Source: Mycolicibacterium chubuense NBB4
Lineage (GTDB): Bacteria > Actinomycetota > Actinomycetes > Mycobacteriales > Mycobacteriaceae
Reading direction: 5' to 3'
Assembly (NCBI RefSeq): GCF_000266905.1
Contig: NC_018027.1
Span: 496,001-560,000, forward strand
Length of the DNA stretch: 64,000 bases
The translations under genes were made by a program, and so were the position numbers. The stretch's first letter is position 1. Each line of letters begins with the position of its first letter. This document shows positions 29,253-39,024 of this stretch, in pieces. Below the pieces are notes generated by a model. That model ran no database searches and was not told the origin of the DNA. It saw only the letters and a list, made by a program, of their open reading frames with translations.

Positions 29253-30053
29253 ATGATCAGGACCGTCGCCGCCGTCACCCTGTTCGCAGCGCCCGCACTG
29301 GCGTTGACCGCCTGCAGTCCTCCCGGTGAGGTGCCGGCGAACAGCCCGGGCACCCCGCCGCCGGTGTGGACGGGTTCGCCGTCGCCGTCATCGTCGATGG
29401 GCGAGCAGGGCGCCGGCGAACAAGGCGGCGTGCGACAGGGCGGCCTGGCGGGCGTTCCGCAGGAGGGTGGCGCGCAGGGCCGGGCGGGGCAGGTGGGCGG
29501 CAACCAGAGCGCGCCGCAGCAGGCACAGAGCGGCGGCGAAAGCCTCAAGGCGGACCTGAAACTGGCCGACGGCACCACCGTCGCCAGCGCCGACATCGCG
29601 TTCTCCGGTGGGTACGCCACCGTCACCGTGCGCACGACCGCTGCCGGAAAGCTGGCGCCCGGTTTCCACGGCATGCACATCCACTCGGTGGGCAAGTGTG
29701 AGCCCAACTCCGTGGCACCCACCGGCGGAGCGCCCGGAAACTTCAACTCCGCGGGCGGACACCTCCAGGTGGGGGGACGCAGTGACCACCCCGCCAGCGG
29801 AGACCTGGCGTCGCTTCAGGTGCGCGGCGACGGTTCGGCCGAGCTGGTGACCACCACCGACGCTTTCACCGCGCAGGACCTGCTCAACGGCGCGGGCACC
29901 GCGATCATCGTCCACGAGAAGGCGGACAACTTCGCCAACATCCCGGCGGATCGCTACCGGCAGCTCGACGGAGCACCGCCGCCGGATCAGAACACCTTGG
30001 CGACCGGCGACGCCGGAGCGCGGGTGGCCTGCGGTGTCATCACTCGCGGCTGA
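29253..30053 (+). CDS. sodC: Cu/Zn superoxide dismutase lipoprotein SodC
   Basis: 266-residue exported superoxide dismutase with a lipoprotein signal ending LTAC (Cys about 21). A Gly/Gln-rich linker with QGG repeats spans about 45-95, longer than in the roughly 240-residue M. tuberculosis protein. The dismutase domain has MHIHSVGKC (Cu His pair and disulfide Cys), [10 protein letters not shown] (His), SDHPASGDL (His, Asp) and [10 protein letters not shown] (Cu His), with the second disulfide Cys in VACGVI. TTG at 29247 is an alternative start. Its 3' end overlaps the ligase gene by 20 nt. Confidence 0.94.
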   Translation: MIRTVAAVTLFAAPALALTACSPPGEVPANSPGTPPPVWTGSPSPSSSMGEQGAGEQGGVRQGGLAGVPQEGGAQGRAGQVGGNQSAPQQAQSGGESLKADLKLADGTTVASADIAFSGGYATVTVRTTAAGKLAPGFHGMHIHSVGKCEPNSVAPTGGAPGNFNSAGGHLQVGGRSDHPASGDLASLQVRGDGSAELVTTTDAFTAQDLLNGAGTAIIVHEKADNFANIPADRYRQLDGAPPPDQNTLATGDAGARVACGVITRG

Positions 30054-31176
30054 TCGAGGGGCTGTCAGCCGAATCGATTTCGCCGGGTCGGCGCGGCCGA
30101 CCCTCGGTGTCGAGTGGGAGTTCGCGCTCGTCGACGCCGGCACTCGCGATCTGAGCAACGAAGCCGCCTCGGTCATCGCCGAGATCGGCGAGAACCCGCG
30201 GGTGCACAAGGAGCTGCTGCGCAACACCGTCGAGGTCGTCACCGGGATCTGCGACACCGCCGGTGAAGCGATGGATGATCTGCGGTCCACGCTCGGGCCG
30301 GTCCGAAAGATCGTGCGCGAGCGCGGAATGGAGCTGTTCTGCGCCGGCACGCACCCGTTCGCGAAGTGGTCGGCGCAGAAGCTCACCGACGCGCCGCGCT
30401 ACGCCGAACTGATCAAGCGCACCCAATGGTGGGGCCGGCAGATGCTGATCTGGGGTGTGCACGTGCACGTGGGGGTGTCCTCGGCGCACAAGGTCATGCC
30501 GATCATCACCTCGATGCTCAAGTACTACCCGCATCTGCTGGCGCTGTCGGCGTCGTCACCGTTCTGGGACGGTGAGGACACCGGTTACGCCAGCAACCGC
30601 GCCATGATGTTCCAGCAGCTTCCGACCGCAGGCCTGCCGTTCCACTTCCAGGAGTGGCGCGAGTTCGAAGGCTTCGTCAGCGATCAGAAGAAGACCGGGA
30701 TCATCGATCACATGAACGAGATCCGTTGGGATATCCGGCCTTCGCCGCATCTGGGTACCATCGAGGTCAGGATCTTCGACGGCGTCTCCAATCTGGCTGA
30801 GCTCTCGGCGCTGGTCGCCCTGACGCACTGCCTGATCGTCGACCTGGATCGCCGGCTGGATGCCGGGGAGTCTCTGCCGGTGATGCCGCCATGGCATGTC
30901 CAGGAGAACAAGTGGCGCGCCGCCCGCTACGGCTTGGACGCGATCATCATCCTCGACGCGGCGAGCAACGAACGGTTGGTCACCCAGGATCTCGACGAGC
31001 TTCTCGAGCGACTGCATCCGGTGGCCCAATCCCTTTCCTGCGTCGAGGAACTCGCCCGGGTGCGGGAGATCTACCGCAACGGCGCGTCGTATCAGCGGCA
31101 GCGCCGGGTGGCCGAGGAGTCCGACGGCGACCTGCGCGCCGTGGTGGACGCCCTGATCGGAGAGCTGGTGATCTGA
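30034..31176 (+). CDS. YbdK-type carboxylate-amine ligase (GCS2 family)
   Basis: 380 residues, glutamate-cysteine-ligase-like family 2. [19 protein letters not shown] near residue 22 is the GVE(W/L)E metal/ATP motif; [11 protein letters not shown] and [15 protein letters not shown] are later active-site blocks, and [13 protein letters not shown] is conserved. Related proteins show weak gamma-glutamylcysteine ligase activity; mycobacteria use mycothiol, so the true substrates are unknown. The GTG at 30034 overlaps sodC by 20 nt. Same neighbours as M. tuberculosis Rv0433. Confidence 0.9.
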   Translation: MSSLAADRGAVSRIDFAGSARPTLGVEWEFALVDAGTRDLSNEAASVIAEIGENPRVHKELLRNTVEVVTGICDTAGEAMDDLRSTLGPVRKIVRERGMELFCAGTHPFAKWSAQKLTDAPRYAELIKRTQWWGRQMLIWGVHVHVGVSSAHKVMPIITSMLKYYPHLLALSASSPFWDGEDTGYASNRAMMFQQLPTAGLPFHFQEWREFEGFVSDQKKTGIIDHMNEIRWDIRPSPHLGTIEVRIFDGVSNLAELSALVALTHCLIVDLDRRLDAGESLPVMPPWHVQENKWRAARYGLDAIIILDAASNERLVTQDLDELLERLHPVAQSLSCVEELARVREIYRNGASYQRQRRVAEESDGDLRAVVDALIGELVI

Positions 31177-31178
31177 CG

Positions 31179-31811
31179 ATGCCCACGGTGCCGATGTTCC
31201 CCCTCGAAGTGGCCATGGTGCCGGGGGAGACGTTGCCGCTGCGCATCTTCGAACCGAGGTACTCGGCGCTCGTGCAGGACTGCCTGGCGACCGACGACCC
31301 GGCATTCGGCGTCGTGCTGATCGCGGCGGGCCGCGAGGTGGGCGGCGGCGACAGCCGCAGTGATGTCGGGGCGCTGGCGCACATCACCGAGTACGCCGAC
31401 CTGGGTGACGGCCGCTACCGACTCAAATGCGTGATGCGAGAACGTATCCGGGTGATCGAGTGGCTTCCCGACGACCCGTACCCGAAGGCGGTGGTCGAGG
31501 AGTGGCCGGACGAGGCCGGTGCTCCGGTCGACGTCGCCGCCATCCGGGACATCGAGGACCGCATGGTCGCGCTGTTCGAGCGGATCGCCGCGGCACGCGG
31601 TGCCGACGTGCACGGCCGTGACATCGTGCGGGGAGCCGACGATTCCGGCGACGTCGCCACCTGGCTGTACGCGTTGACCGTCCGGCTGCCGATGGGGCAG
31701 GCCGACCGCTACGCGATCCTCTCGGCGCCCACCGCGGCGCAGCGGGTGGCGGCGCTGTCGGAGGCGGTGGACACCGTCACCGCGATGGTGGAGTTCCAGC
31801 TGTCCGAATAG
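31179..31811 (+). CDS. LON substrate-binding domain protein
   Basis: 210 residues made mostly of a LON N-terminal (PUA-like) domain: PMFPLEVAMVPGETLPLRIF, then EPRYSALVQDCL and FGVVLIAAGREVGG. No ATPase or protease domain follows, so it is a stand-alone substrate-binding module, like M. tuberculosis Rv0434. The C-terminal half is helical. It starts 2 nt after the ligase stop. Its end faces the methyltransferase end across a hairpin repeat. Confidence 0.9.
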   Translation: MPTVPMFPLEVAMVPGETLPLRIFEPRYSALVQDCLATDDPAFGVVLIAAGREVGGGDSRSDVGALAHITEYADLGDGRYRLKCVMRERIRVIEWLPDDPYPKAVVEEWPDEAGAPVDVAAIRDIEDRMVALFERIAAARGADVHGRDIVRGADDSGDVATWLYALTVRLPMGQADRYAILSAPTAAQRVAALSEAVDTVTAMVEFQLSE

Positions 31812-31842
31812 TCCGTATGCAACGGTAGGCCGCGTCTCGCGT

Positions 31843-31905
31843 CGCCGAGATTGCATCTAGCGCGCGAAATTTCGTGACGATGACGCGTGGAATGCAATTT
31901 CGGCG
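31843..31905. repeat. 63-bp hairpin repeat, copy 1
   Basis: Imperfect inverted repeat with 22-nt arms: left arm 31843-31864 starts CGCCGAGATTGCAT, right arm 31884-31905 ends GGAATGCAATTTCGGCG; 17 of 22 positions pair. The loop contains a perfect palindrome CGAAATTTCG (31865-31874). It lies exactly between two convergent genes (LON-domain stop at 31811, methyltransferase stop at 31916). Copy 2 is at 41354-41417 with a near-identical right arm. It may serve as a bidirectional transcription stop or be a dispersed element. Confidence 0.75.
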
Positions 31906-31915
31906 GGATGCGGGG

Positions 31916-32758
31916 CTAGAGGAGGCGGCCTTCGACGAACATGCTGAGCGCCGGCGGATCGTCGTCCGATGCCGGTGCGCGGTGGTATCTGCTCATCAGA
32001 TCGACGGCATCGATGGACGTGACGTCCCACCGGTGCGCGCACAGCCACGCCGCCACGTCGGTGCGTTCCTCCATGTACCACAACTCGTGTGGCGCGCCGG
32101 ATCGCTCGCGATAGCGAGCCACGTTCTCCGGCTCGAAGAACGCCGGGCTGAACGCTTCGACGGCGATCCGGCTGCCGCGGGCACTGTACAACCCGATCTG
32201 CTCGAACAACCGATCCTGCGCTGCCGCAGACAGATAGGGCAGCAGTCCCTCCGCCGACCACGCGGTCGGCTCGTTGTGATCGAAGCCCGCCGCCCGCAGC
32301 GCATGCGGCCAATCGTCGCGCAGATCGACCGGCACCGGCATGTACTTGGCGGACAGTTGCGCGTCCGAGGTGTCCAGGACACTGGTCTTGAAGGACAACA
32401 CCTTTGGCTGGTCGACCTCGTAGATGACCGAGTCGCTGAGCCACGGCAGCCGCCAGGCGCGGGTATCCAGGCCCGCGGCGAGGATCACGACCTGCGACAC
32501 ACCGGCCGCGCTGGCGGAGAGGAAGAAATCGTCGAACCACTTGGTGCGCGCCGCGGCATAGTCGGTGATCGACCGCCTCCGCTCGGGACTCAGCTCGAGC
32601 CCTTGATCGCCCGTCGCGTCCAGGAACAGTTGCGCGTACGGGTCGGTGAACAGCGGACGTTCTGACGCGGTCTCCCACGCGCGGGCCGTCGCGACCCCCA
32701 ACGCCGTGCGGCCGACGCCCTCTGTGATGTCCCAGGTGTCACCGTCACGACGAGTCAT
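31916..32758 (-). CDS. SAM-dependent methyltransferase (TIGR00027 / leucine carboxymethyltransferase-like)
   Basis: 280-residue class I methyltransferase of the large mycobacterial family related to PPM/LCMT. The SAM motif is VVILAAGLDTRAWRL near residue 95, preceded by FTDPYAQLFL and the family block AARTKWFDDFFLSA; IYEVDQPKVLSFK supplies the ribose-binding acid and TAWSAEGLLPYL follows. Start at the ATG of MTRRDGDTWD; this overlaps the end of mrpG by 14 nt, so it may ride on the mrp transcript. The substrate is unknown, perhaps a polyketide or lipid O-methyl acceptor. Confidence 0.88.
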   Translation of the reverse strand: MTRRDGDTWDITEGVGRTALGVATARAWETASERPLFTDPYAQLFLDATGDQGLELSPERRRSITDYAAARTKWFDDFFLSASAAGVSQVVILAAGLDTRAWRLPWLSDSVIYEVDQPKVLSFKTSVLDTSDAQLSAKYMPVPVDLRDDWPHALRAAGFDHNEPTAWSAEGLLPYLSAAAQDRLFEQIGLYSARGSRIAVEAFSPAFFEPENVARYRERSGAPHELWYMEERTDVAAWLCAHRWDVTSIDAVDLMSRYHRAPASDDDPPALSMFVEGRLL

Positions 32759-33107
32759 GATCGCCGGATTCCCGATCCGCGGCGAAATCATGCATTTCGT
32801 CCCTGGTCAGCAAGTCGTCTCGGATGTTCTGCTCGCGGTAGGCCAGTTGGCCCACCCGGTTGGCGATCACCGGCGCGGTGATGACCGTGAAGAGGCCGCT
32901 GAGGATCAGCATGCCGACGTCGACGTGTCCTCTCAGCCGGATGGCCGCGCCCGCCAACACCAGGAGCAGGCCGAGCACCTGCGGTTTGGTCGCCGCATGC
33001 ATCCGCGACAGCGTGTCGGGGAATCTCACGACGCCGATCGCTGCGGTGAGTGCCAGCGCCGACCCACCGAGAATCAACACGCTGGTGACGATGTCCAGTG
33101 GGCTCAT
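32745..33107 (-). CDS. mrpG: Na+/H+ antiporter subunit MrpG (MnhG)
   Basis: 120 residues with three membrane helices: IVTSVLILGGSALALTAAIG, the conserved VVRFPDTLSRMHAATKP and VDVGMLILSGLFTVITAPV. The FPDxLSRMHAATK signature is diagnostic. The acidic C-terminus (EMHDFAADRESGDHD) is cytoplasmic. ATG overlaps mrpF stop (ATGA); its own end overlaps the methyltransferase gene. Last mrp subunit of the operon. Confidence 0.93.
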   Translation of the reverse strand: MSPLDIVTSVLILGGSALALTAAIGVVRFPDTLSRMHAATKPQVLGLLLVLAGAAIRLRGHVDVGMLILSGLFTVITAPVIANRVGQLAYREQNIRDDLLTRDEMHDFAADRESGDHDSS

Positions 33108-33388
33108 CGCTCCGCCCTGTCTGCCGGGTCCGCCACGTCCGGCACTCGGAAGCGCGCGACGCTGACCGATCCGATGAAGGTGATCAGCGCCAGCGCGGTC
33201 AGGCTGTAGGTGACCGTGGTGTCCCGGCTGTAGGCGGCCCAGGTGCCGATCGCGCACATCGCCACGGCGACGAGCGTGTCGAGGGCGACCAGCCGGTCCA
33301 ACGTCGACGGACCGAGCAGCATCCGCAGCATCGTCGCGAACGCCGCGACCGACAGCATGACCGCTGCCGCGATCCACACATAGTTCAT
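33104..33388 (-). CDS. mrpF: Na+/H+ antiporter subunit MrpF (MnhF)
   Basis: 94-residue three-helix protein. MLRMLLGPSTLDRLVALDTL is the family signature (R-x-x-x-GP-x-x-x-DR-x-x-A-x-D). Start at the ATG of MNYVWIAA; a longer reading into the mrpE gap has no homology-like content. It lies 31 nt after mrpE and overlaps mrpG. Confidence 0.93.
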   Translation of the reverse strand: MNYVWIAAAVMLSVAAFATMLRMLLGPSTLDRLVALDTLVAVAMCAIGTWAAYSRDTTVTYSLTALALITFIGSVSVARFRVPDVADPADRAER

Positions 33389-33419
33389 GCGCGATCCGCC
33401 TTCGCTCCTCGCTGATAAG

Positions 33420-33953
33420 TCATGCGGGATCCGCCTTCCCTGACGGTCGCCAGTCCGCGTCACGCTCGAACGAGGCGACCAGCAGCTTCTCGAGCCCCGT
33501 CATCTGGCGGTAGAACCGCTTGACGGTGCGATCGGAGCCGACGTCGAGGACGTGCACGTAGATCATCCGGCGGGCCTGATCGATCTCGAGCACGACGGTG
33601 CCGGGCGTCAGGTTGACGATGTTGACGGCCAGCGCCAGAACGAGATCCGACTTCACCGCGATGTGTGCGCGCAGGACCGCCGACAGCGGCGGCGGGCCCG
33701 GCTTCAGCGCCAGCGCGGCCACCTGGACCGACGACACCACCAGGTAGTAGGCGACGGTGGCGAGCAGGCGCAGCAGCGGCAGCGGGTGCAGCCGGCCCTC
33801 GACCGGCACGGCCGGCAGCGGCAGCAGCAGCGTGATCACCAGCGCAACCGCCAGGCCGGACAGGATGTTCGCCGCAGAGATCGTGCCCCACAACAGAACC
33901 CACACCAGGATCAGCCAGCACACGATCCACACGCGCAGCGTGGTCGCCCTCAT
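33420..33953 (-). CDS. mrpE: Na+/H+ antiporter subunit MrpE (MnhE)
   Basis: 177 residues: two or three N-terminal membrane helices (VWIVCWLILVWVLLWGTISA and ALVITLLLPLPAV) and a cytoplasmic domain containing VNIVNLTPGTVVLEIDQ, a motif found in MrpE proteins, then YVHVLDV. The tail after about 150 is hydrophilic. It follows mrpD by 13 nt. Confidence 0.92.
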   Translation of the reverse strand: MRATTLRVWIVCWLILVWVLLWGTISAANILSGLAVALVITLLLPLPAVPVEGRLHPLPLLRLLATVAYYLVVSSVQVAALALKPGPPPLSAVLRAHIAVKSDLVLALAVNIVNLTPGTVVLEIDQARRMIYVHVLDVGSDRTVKRFYRQMTGLEKLLVASFERDADWRPSGKADPA

Positions 33954-33966
33954 CGCCGCCCCCCGG

Positions 33967-35583
33967 TCATCGCGCCTGCCCGAGAACCGCCGAGATGTAC
34001 TGCCCGCGGTCGAGCACCTCGGCGGCGGCGCGGTCGCTGTAGGCGAAGATCGGGCCCGCCAGCACGGTGAGCATCAGGCCCACCGCGATCAACGCACCGG
34101 TCGGCACCAGCATGCCGACCGGCATCCGGCCCACGTCGTCGCGATCGGCGAGTTGGATGTCCATCGACTCCTCGGTGTTGTCCACCAGCGCGGTGGGTGC
34201 GGCCGCCGACAGATGTCCCTCCGGGGCGTCCTTGCGCGATCGCCAGAACGCCTTGGTCCAGACCCGCGCGACCACGTACAACGTCAGCAGGCTCGTGACG
34301 ACGCTGCCGGCCACCAGCGCCCACGCCAGCACCGAACCGGACTGCGAACCGGCCTCCAGCAGCGCCACCTTGCCGATGAACCCCGAAAACGGGGGAATAC
34401 CACCCAGATTGAGCGCGGGCACGACGAACACGAAGGCCAGTACCGGGCTGGCCGCGGCCAGCCCGCCGAGCCGCTCCATCGTCGAGGCGCCGGCCTGGCG
34501 CTCGATCAGACCGACGACCAGGAAAAGCGTCGTCTGCACGAGAATGTGGTGCGCCACATAGTAAATCGCTCCGGACATGCCCAGGTGATTGGACAGCGCG
34601 ATCCCGAACACCATGTACCCGATGTGGCTCACCAGGGTGAACGAGAGCAGCCGCTTGATGTCACTCTGAGCGATCGCGCCCAGGATTCCCATCACCATCG
34701 TCAGCAGGCCCGCCACCAGCAGCACGTTGTCCATCGCGCCGCCGGGGAACAGCAGTGAGTGCGCGCGGATGATCGCGTAGACACCGACTTTGGTGAGCAG
34801 GCCGGCGAACACCGCGGTGACGGGCGCGGGTGCGGTGGGGTAGGAGTCCGGCAGCCACGTCGACAGCGGGAAGACGGCGGCCTTGATGCCGAACGCGACC
34901 AGCAGCACTGCGAACAACGCCGTTCTGGTGCCACCGGCGACGTGCTCGAGGCGCACCGACAACTCGGCCATGTTCAGCGTCCCCGTCGTGGCGTACACCA
35001 GCGCGATGCCGAACAGGAACACCAGCGAGGACACCATCGAGACCATCACATACGAGATGCCCGCACGGACGCGCTCCTTACTGGCGCCGATGGTCAGCAG
35101 CACGAAACTCGCCGAGAGCAACACCTCGAACCCGACGAACAGGTTGAACAGATCACCGGCCAAAAACGCCATGTAGACACCCGCGGACAACACCAGGTAG
35201 GTGGGCAGGAAGATCGAAACGGGTTGGCGCCCATCGCCGTCGCGGATGCCCTGCCCGATCGCGTAGAAGACGACGGCGAGCAGCACGATCGACGACACGA
35301 CCAGCATCAGTGCCGAGAGCCGGTCGACCACCAGCGTGATGCCGAGCGGTCCCATGCCCGGTTCGGTCGGGCCCCAGCCGCCGACCTGTAATGCGATGGT
35401 GCCGTCGCGGTCGGCGAGGTGCACCAGCGCGGCCGAGACGACCAGCACCACCGACAGCGCCAGCACCGTGATGAAGCGCTGCAGCCGCGGCCTGCGCCCG
35501 GCCAGCAGCGTCATGGCGGCCGCGATCATCGGCACCAGCACCGGGAGCGGCGTGAACGTCGTCGCGAGATGGCCGCCGATCAC
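33967..35583 (-). CDS. mrpD: Na+/H+ antiporter subunit MrpD (MnhD)
   Basis: 538-residue, about 14-helix ion-translocating subunit homologous to complex I NuoM/NuoN. Key features are FVGFEVLLSASFVLL (the conserved membrane Glu of helix 5), STWLPDSYPTAPAPVTAVFA with the helix 7 Lys following in LLTKVGVYAII, and SHIGYMVFGIALSNHLG. It overlaps mrpC by 4 nt. Confidence 0.95.
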   Translation of the reverse strand: MIGGHLATTFTPLPVLVPMIAAAMTLLAGRRPRLQRFITVLALSVVLVVSAALVHLADRDGTIALQVGGWGPTEPGMGPLGITLVVDRLSALMLVVSSIVLLAVVFYAIGQGIRDGDGRQPVSIFLPTYLVLSAGVYMAFLAGDLFNLFVGFEVLLSASFVLLTIGASKERVRAGISYVMVSMVSSLVFLFGIALVYATTGTLNMAELSVRLEHVAGGTRTALFAVLLVAFGIKAAVFPLSTWLPDSYPTAPAPVTAVFAGLLTKVGVYAIIRAHSLLFPGGAMDNVLLVAGLLTMVMGILGAIAQSDIKRLLSFTLVSHIGYMVFGIALSNHLGMSGAIYYVAHHILVQTTLFLVVGLIERQAGASTMERLGGLAAASPVLAFVFVVPALNLGGIPPFSGFIGKVALLEAGSQSGSVLAWALVAGSVVTSLLTLYVVARVWTKAFWRSRKDAPEGHLSAAAPTALVDNTEESMDIQLADRDDVGRMPVGMLVPTGALIAVGLMLTVLAGPIFAYSDRAAAEVLDRGQYISAVLGQAR

Positions 35584-36047
35584 CGGGAGCCCTCGAATCC
35601 CGGTAGCGCATCGAGCTCGTCGGGCAGGTCGGTGTCTCTGGAGGCGTCCGGTTCGGGTCGCTCCTCGATGTCGTCGTCCTCCTTGCCGGACAGCTGCGAC
35701 ACCCGGGTGTCCTCCGGGTCGTTGCTGACCTCTTCGATCGTGTTGATCCGATACGAGCGGTAGGTCAACGCCAGCACGAAGGCCGCGATCCCCATCGTGA
35801 TCACGATGGCGGTCAGCACCAGCGCCTGCGCCAGCGGATCGGCGGTCGTCGTCTCGCCGTCGCTGGTGCGGCCGTGCACCGGCGGGTTGCCCGACGGTCC
35901 GCCGACCGACAGGATCAGCAGATTGATCGCGTTGCCGATCAGCAACAGCCCCAACAACATCCGGGTCAGGTGGCGCTCGAGCAACAGGTACACCCCGGCG
36001 CTGGTGAGGCCGCCGATGATGATCAGCGGAACCAGGTAGGTGGTCAC
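35580..36047 (-). CDS. mrpC: Na+/H+ antiporter subunit MrpC (MnhC)
   Basis: 155 residues; NuoK-like three-helix core with SAGVYLLLERHLTRMLLGLL, then LLIGNAINLLILSVGG and DPLAQALVLTAIVITMGIAA, the conserved MrpC block. The C-terminal 50 residues are strongly acidic (DDDIEERPEPDASRDTD), longer than in many MrpC proteins. It overlaps mrpA and mrpD by 4 nt each. Confidence 0.94.
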   Translation of the reverse strand: MTTYLVPLIIIGGLTSAGVYLLLERHLTRMLLGLLLIGNAINLLILSVGGPSGNPPVHGRTSDGETTTADPLAQALVLTAIVITMGIAAFVLALTYRSYRINTIEEVSNDPEDTRVSQLSGKEDDDIEERPEPDASRDTDLPDELDALPGFEGSR

Positions 36048-38956
36048 CGTCTACCTCGGCTCACCGTCGCGTTCACCGTCGCGCGCTGCTCGCTCATCTC
36101 CTCGTCGATCCGCGCGCCGAGGCTGCGCAGCACGTCGAGGACCAGACCCACCACGATCAGATAAACCCCCAAGTCGAAGAAGATGGCGGTGACGAACTTG
36201 ACGGTGCCGAGTACCGGAACGTCGACCTGGATCAGTGCCGACGAGAGCGCGGGCGCTCCGACGAGCAGGGAGGCGAAGGCGGTGCCCGCCGCCAGCGTCA
36301 GCCCGGCGCCGAGGATCTTGCCGGCATCCAGCGGCAGCGTCTCACCGAGTTCGTAGCGCCCGCCCGCGAGATACCGCAGCACCAGGGCGAGGCCGGCCAT
36401 CAGCCCGCCGGCGAAGCCACCGCCGGGGGTGTTGTGGCCGGCGAAGAAGAAGTATGCCGAGAGCACCATCATGACCGGGAAGATCAGCCGGGTGGCGACC
36501 TCGAGGACCAGCGAGCGATGCCGCGGGTCGCGCAGTTCGCTGCCGCGCAACCACGTGATGTCGCCGGCGGCGGGGCTGTTGTTGGCGAACACCGACACTT
36601 TGCCGATGTCGGGCTGTCCGGCGTCGGCCACCCGGGGTGCGGCCCCGAACCGCCTGTTGCGGAACACCATCGACGCGACGCCGGTCGCCGCGACCAGCAG
36701 CACCGACACCTCGCCCATGGTGTCCCAGGCGCGGATGTCGACCAGCAGGACGTTGACCGCGTTGGCTCCGTGGCCGCGCAGATACGCCGCGTCGGGCAGC
36801 AGCTCGGCGATGGGCCTGCCGCTGCGGGCGGCCATCGCGAACGCGGCCAAGCTGGTCACCGCGGCGCCGACGGCCAGCGCCAACAGCGCCCGCGGCACGC
36901 GGAACCGCTTGATGTCGGCGCCCCCGGTCTCCGCGGGCAACGTGCGCAGCACGAGCACGAACACCACGAGCGTCAGCGTCTCCACGAGGAACTGGGTCAA
37001 CGCGAGGTCGGGCGCGCCGTGGAACGCGAAGATCGCGCCGCACCCGTACCCGGTCACCCCGACCAGCAGCACGGCGGCCAACCGGTTGCGCATCACCGTC
37101 GCGCCGATCGCGGCCGCGAGCATCAAGACGCCCACCACCACCTGCGGGGGTGAGTCCCACAGCTCGAACTTCGGACGGTCACGGGCGCCGAGCGAGAGGA
37201 CCGTGATCGGCACGAGCACGAGCGTGGCGAGGATGACCGACTGAGTGGCGGGGATCGAGCCGCGTTGCGTGAACGCCGTCAGCCGCACCGACATGATGTC
37301 GGCGCCGCGCAGCACGGCGTCGTAGATGCGGTCGGCGTTGGCCAGCGGCAGGAACGCCAGTCTGGCCCTGCGCAGCCGGCCGCGGCTCACGTATATCGTG
37401 ACACCGGCCGCGAGCATCAGAACCGACAGAGCAAGCGGCAGGTTCAGGCCGTGCCACAACGCCAGGTGATAATCCCCGACGTAGCCGGCGGGATCGGGAA
37501 CCGTGCCGGCGTAGTCGTCGAGAACGACGTCGAGCCGCGACGGCCACAGGCCGAACAGCAGACCCGCGGCGGCGAGAATGCCGGGCGGAAGCAGGAATCC
37601 GAGCTCGGGCCGGTGCATCTCCGCCACCCGGGTGCTCGCTTGCGGCAAGCCTTTTCGGCCGAACGCGCCGAACACGAACCGCAGGCTGTACACCGTGGTC
37701 AGCACGGAACCGGCGACGATGCCCGCGAGCACCACGGGCGCCGCCGCACCCAGGTTCGGGCTGTGCAGCACCGTCTCCAGGTCAGCCTCCTTGGCGACGA
37801 ACCCGAAGAACGGTGGCAGCGCGGCCATGCTCGCGGCCGCGCAGCCGGCGATCACGAGCAGCGGCTTGGCGCGGTCACCGAGCCAGGCCAGCCTGCGGAT
37901 GTCGCGGGTGCCGGTGGCGTGGTCGATGATCCCGACGACCATGAACAGCGCCGCCTTGAACATCGCGTGCGCGCACAGCATCGCCAGCCCGGCCAGCATC
38001 ATCTCGCTGCCGCCCGAGCCGACCATCACCGTGATGAGGCCGAGCTGGCTGACCGTGCCGAACGCGAGGATCAGCTTCAGGTCGTATTCGCGCAGCGCGC
38101 GCCACCCGGCCAACAACATCGTCAGCAGGCCCAGTGTCACCACCGTCGGCCGCCACTCCGGGGCGTCCGCGAAGCCGGGCGTCATCCTCGCGATCAGGTA
38201 GACGCCGGCCTTGACCATGGCGGCCGCGTGCAGGTAGGCGCTCACCGGTGTCGGGGCGGCCATGGCGCCCGGCAACCAGAAGTGCATCGGCACGATCGCC
38301 GACTTCGACAGCGCGCCGATGAGCACCAGCACGACCGCCACGGACGCGGCGACGCCCGTCGGCGGGTCGGCGACCAGCTCGGAGAGCAGGAACGTGCCGC
38401 TGACGTTGCCCAGCACCACGATGCCGACCAGCATCGCCAGCCCGCCGAACGTCGTCACCAGCAGCGCCTGGGTGGCGGCCCGACGGCTCGTCGCACGTTC
38501 GGCGTAGTGGCCGACCAGCAGGAACGACAGGACCGTGGTGATCTCCCAGAACACGTAGAGCATCAGCATGTTGTCGCTGGTGACCAACCCGAACATCGCT
38601 CCGGAGAACGCGACCAGCTCGGCGGCGAAGCTTGGCAGCCGGTTCTCCTTGCGGCCGTCGTGGTGGTGGAAGTAGTCGGCGCAATAGAACAGCACCAACG
38701 CGCCGATGCCGAGCACCAGCACGCTCATGATCGCGGCGAGGGAGTCGAAGCGCAGCGTGATGTCCATCGACAGCTCCGGCACCCACGGCACGTGAACGCT
38801 GCGGGCGGGGCCGGCGCCCGGCCAGTTGAGCGCGACCCAGACCAGCGAGCCGAGCGGCACGAGCGCCAACGGATAGAACGCCAGCCGTCCCCAGCGGTAC
38901 ACGAGCAGCGGCGCCAACAGCGTGGCGGCTGCATGGGCAGCGAGGATGGCGAGCAT
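36044..38956 (-). CDS. mrpA: Na+/H+ antiporter subunit MrpA with fused MrpB domain
   Basis: 970-residue first gene of the operon. The NuoL-like part (about 1-700) has YVFWEITTVLSFLLVGHY (helix 5 Glu), HFWLPGAMAAPTPVSAYLHA and AAAMVKAGVYLIARM (Lys). Next comes the MrpA-specific segment. The end is a complete MrpB domain: FAGHNTPGGGFAGGLMAGLA, VDVPVLGTVKFVTAIFFDLG and a short basic tail. There is no separate mrpB, so the operon is A/B-C-D-E-F-G. Start at the ATG of MLAILAAHAAATLL; upstream reading through the trkA promoter was rejected. Confidence 0.95.
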   Translation of the reverse strand: MLAILAAHAAATLLAPLLVYRWGRLAFYPLALVPLGSLVWVALNWPGAGPARSVHVPWVPELSMDITLRFDSLAAIMSVLVLGIGALVLFYCADYFHHHDGRKENRLPSFAAELVAFSGAMFGLVTSDNMLMLYVFWEITTVLSFLLVGHYAERATSRRAATQALLVTTFGGLAMLVGIVVLGNVSGTFLLSELVADPPTGVAASVAVVLVLIGALSKSAIVPMHFWLPGAMAAPTPVSAYLHAAAMVKAGVYLIARMTPGFADAPEWRPTVVTLGLLTMLLAGWRALREYDLKLILAFGTVSQLGLITVMVGSGGSEMMLAGLAMLCAHAMFKAALFMVVGIIDHATGTRDIRRLAWLGDRAKPLLVIAGCAAASMAALPPFFGFVAKEADLETVLHSPNLGAAAPVVLAGIVAGSVLTTVYSLRFVFGAFGRKGLPQASTRVAEMHRPELGFLLPPGILAAAGLLFGLWPSRLDVVLDDYAGTVPDPAGYVGDYHLALWHGLNLPLALSVLMLAAGVTIYVSRGRLRRARLAFLPLANADRIYDAVLRGADIMSVRLTAFTQRGSIPATQSVILATLVLVPITVLSLGARDRPKFELWDSPPQVVVGVLMLAAAIGATVMRNRLAAVLLVGVTGYGCGAIFAFHGAPDLALTQFLVETLTLVVFVLVLRTLPAETGGADIKRFRVPRALLALAVGAAVTSLAAFAMAARSGRPIAELLPDAAYLRGHGANAVNVLLVDIRAWDTMGEVSVLLVAATGVASMVFRNRRFGAAPRVADAGQPDIGKVSVFANNSPAAGDITWLRGSELRDPRHRSLVLEVATRLIFPVMMVLSAYFFFAGHNTPGGGFAGGLMAGLALVLRYLAGGRYELGETLPLDAGKILGAGLTLAAGTAFASLLVGAPALSSALIQVDVPVLGTVKFVTAIFFDLGVYLIVVGLVLDVLRSLGARIDEEMSEQRATVNATVSRGRR

Positions 38957-39024
38957 GGCTCCGTCTCGTCGTGGGTCGGCGATGAGTGTCAGGCGTCGAA
39001 GACAACAGAATGTGTCAGCCGGAC

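Noticed and set aside
29400..29530. GGCGA/CAGGGCGG-type tandem repeats resembling a minisatellite
   Set aside because: They encode the in-frame Gly/Gln linker of SodC and are explained by low-complexity protein.
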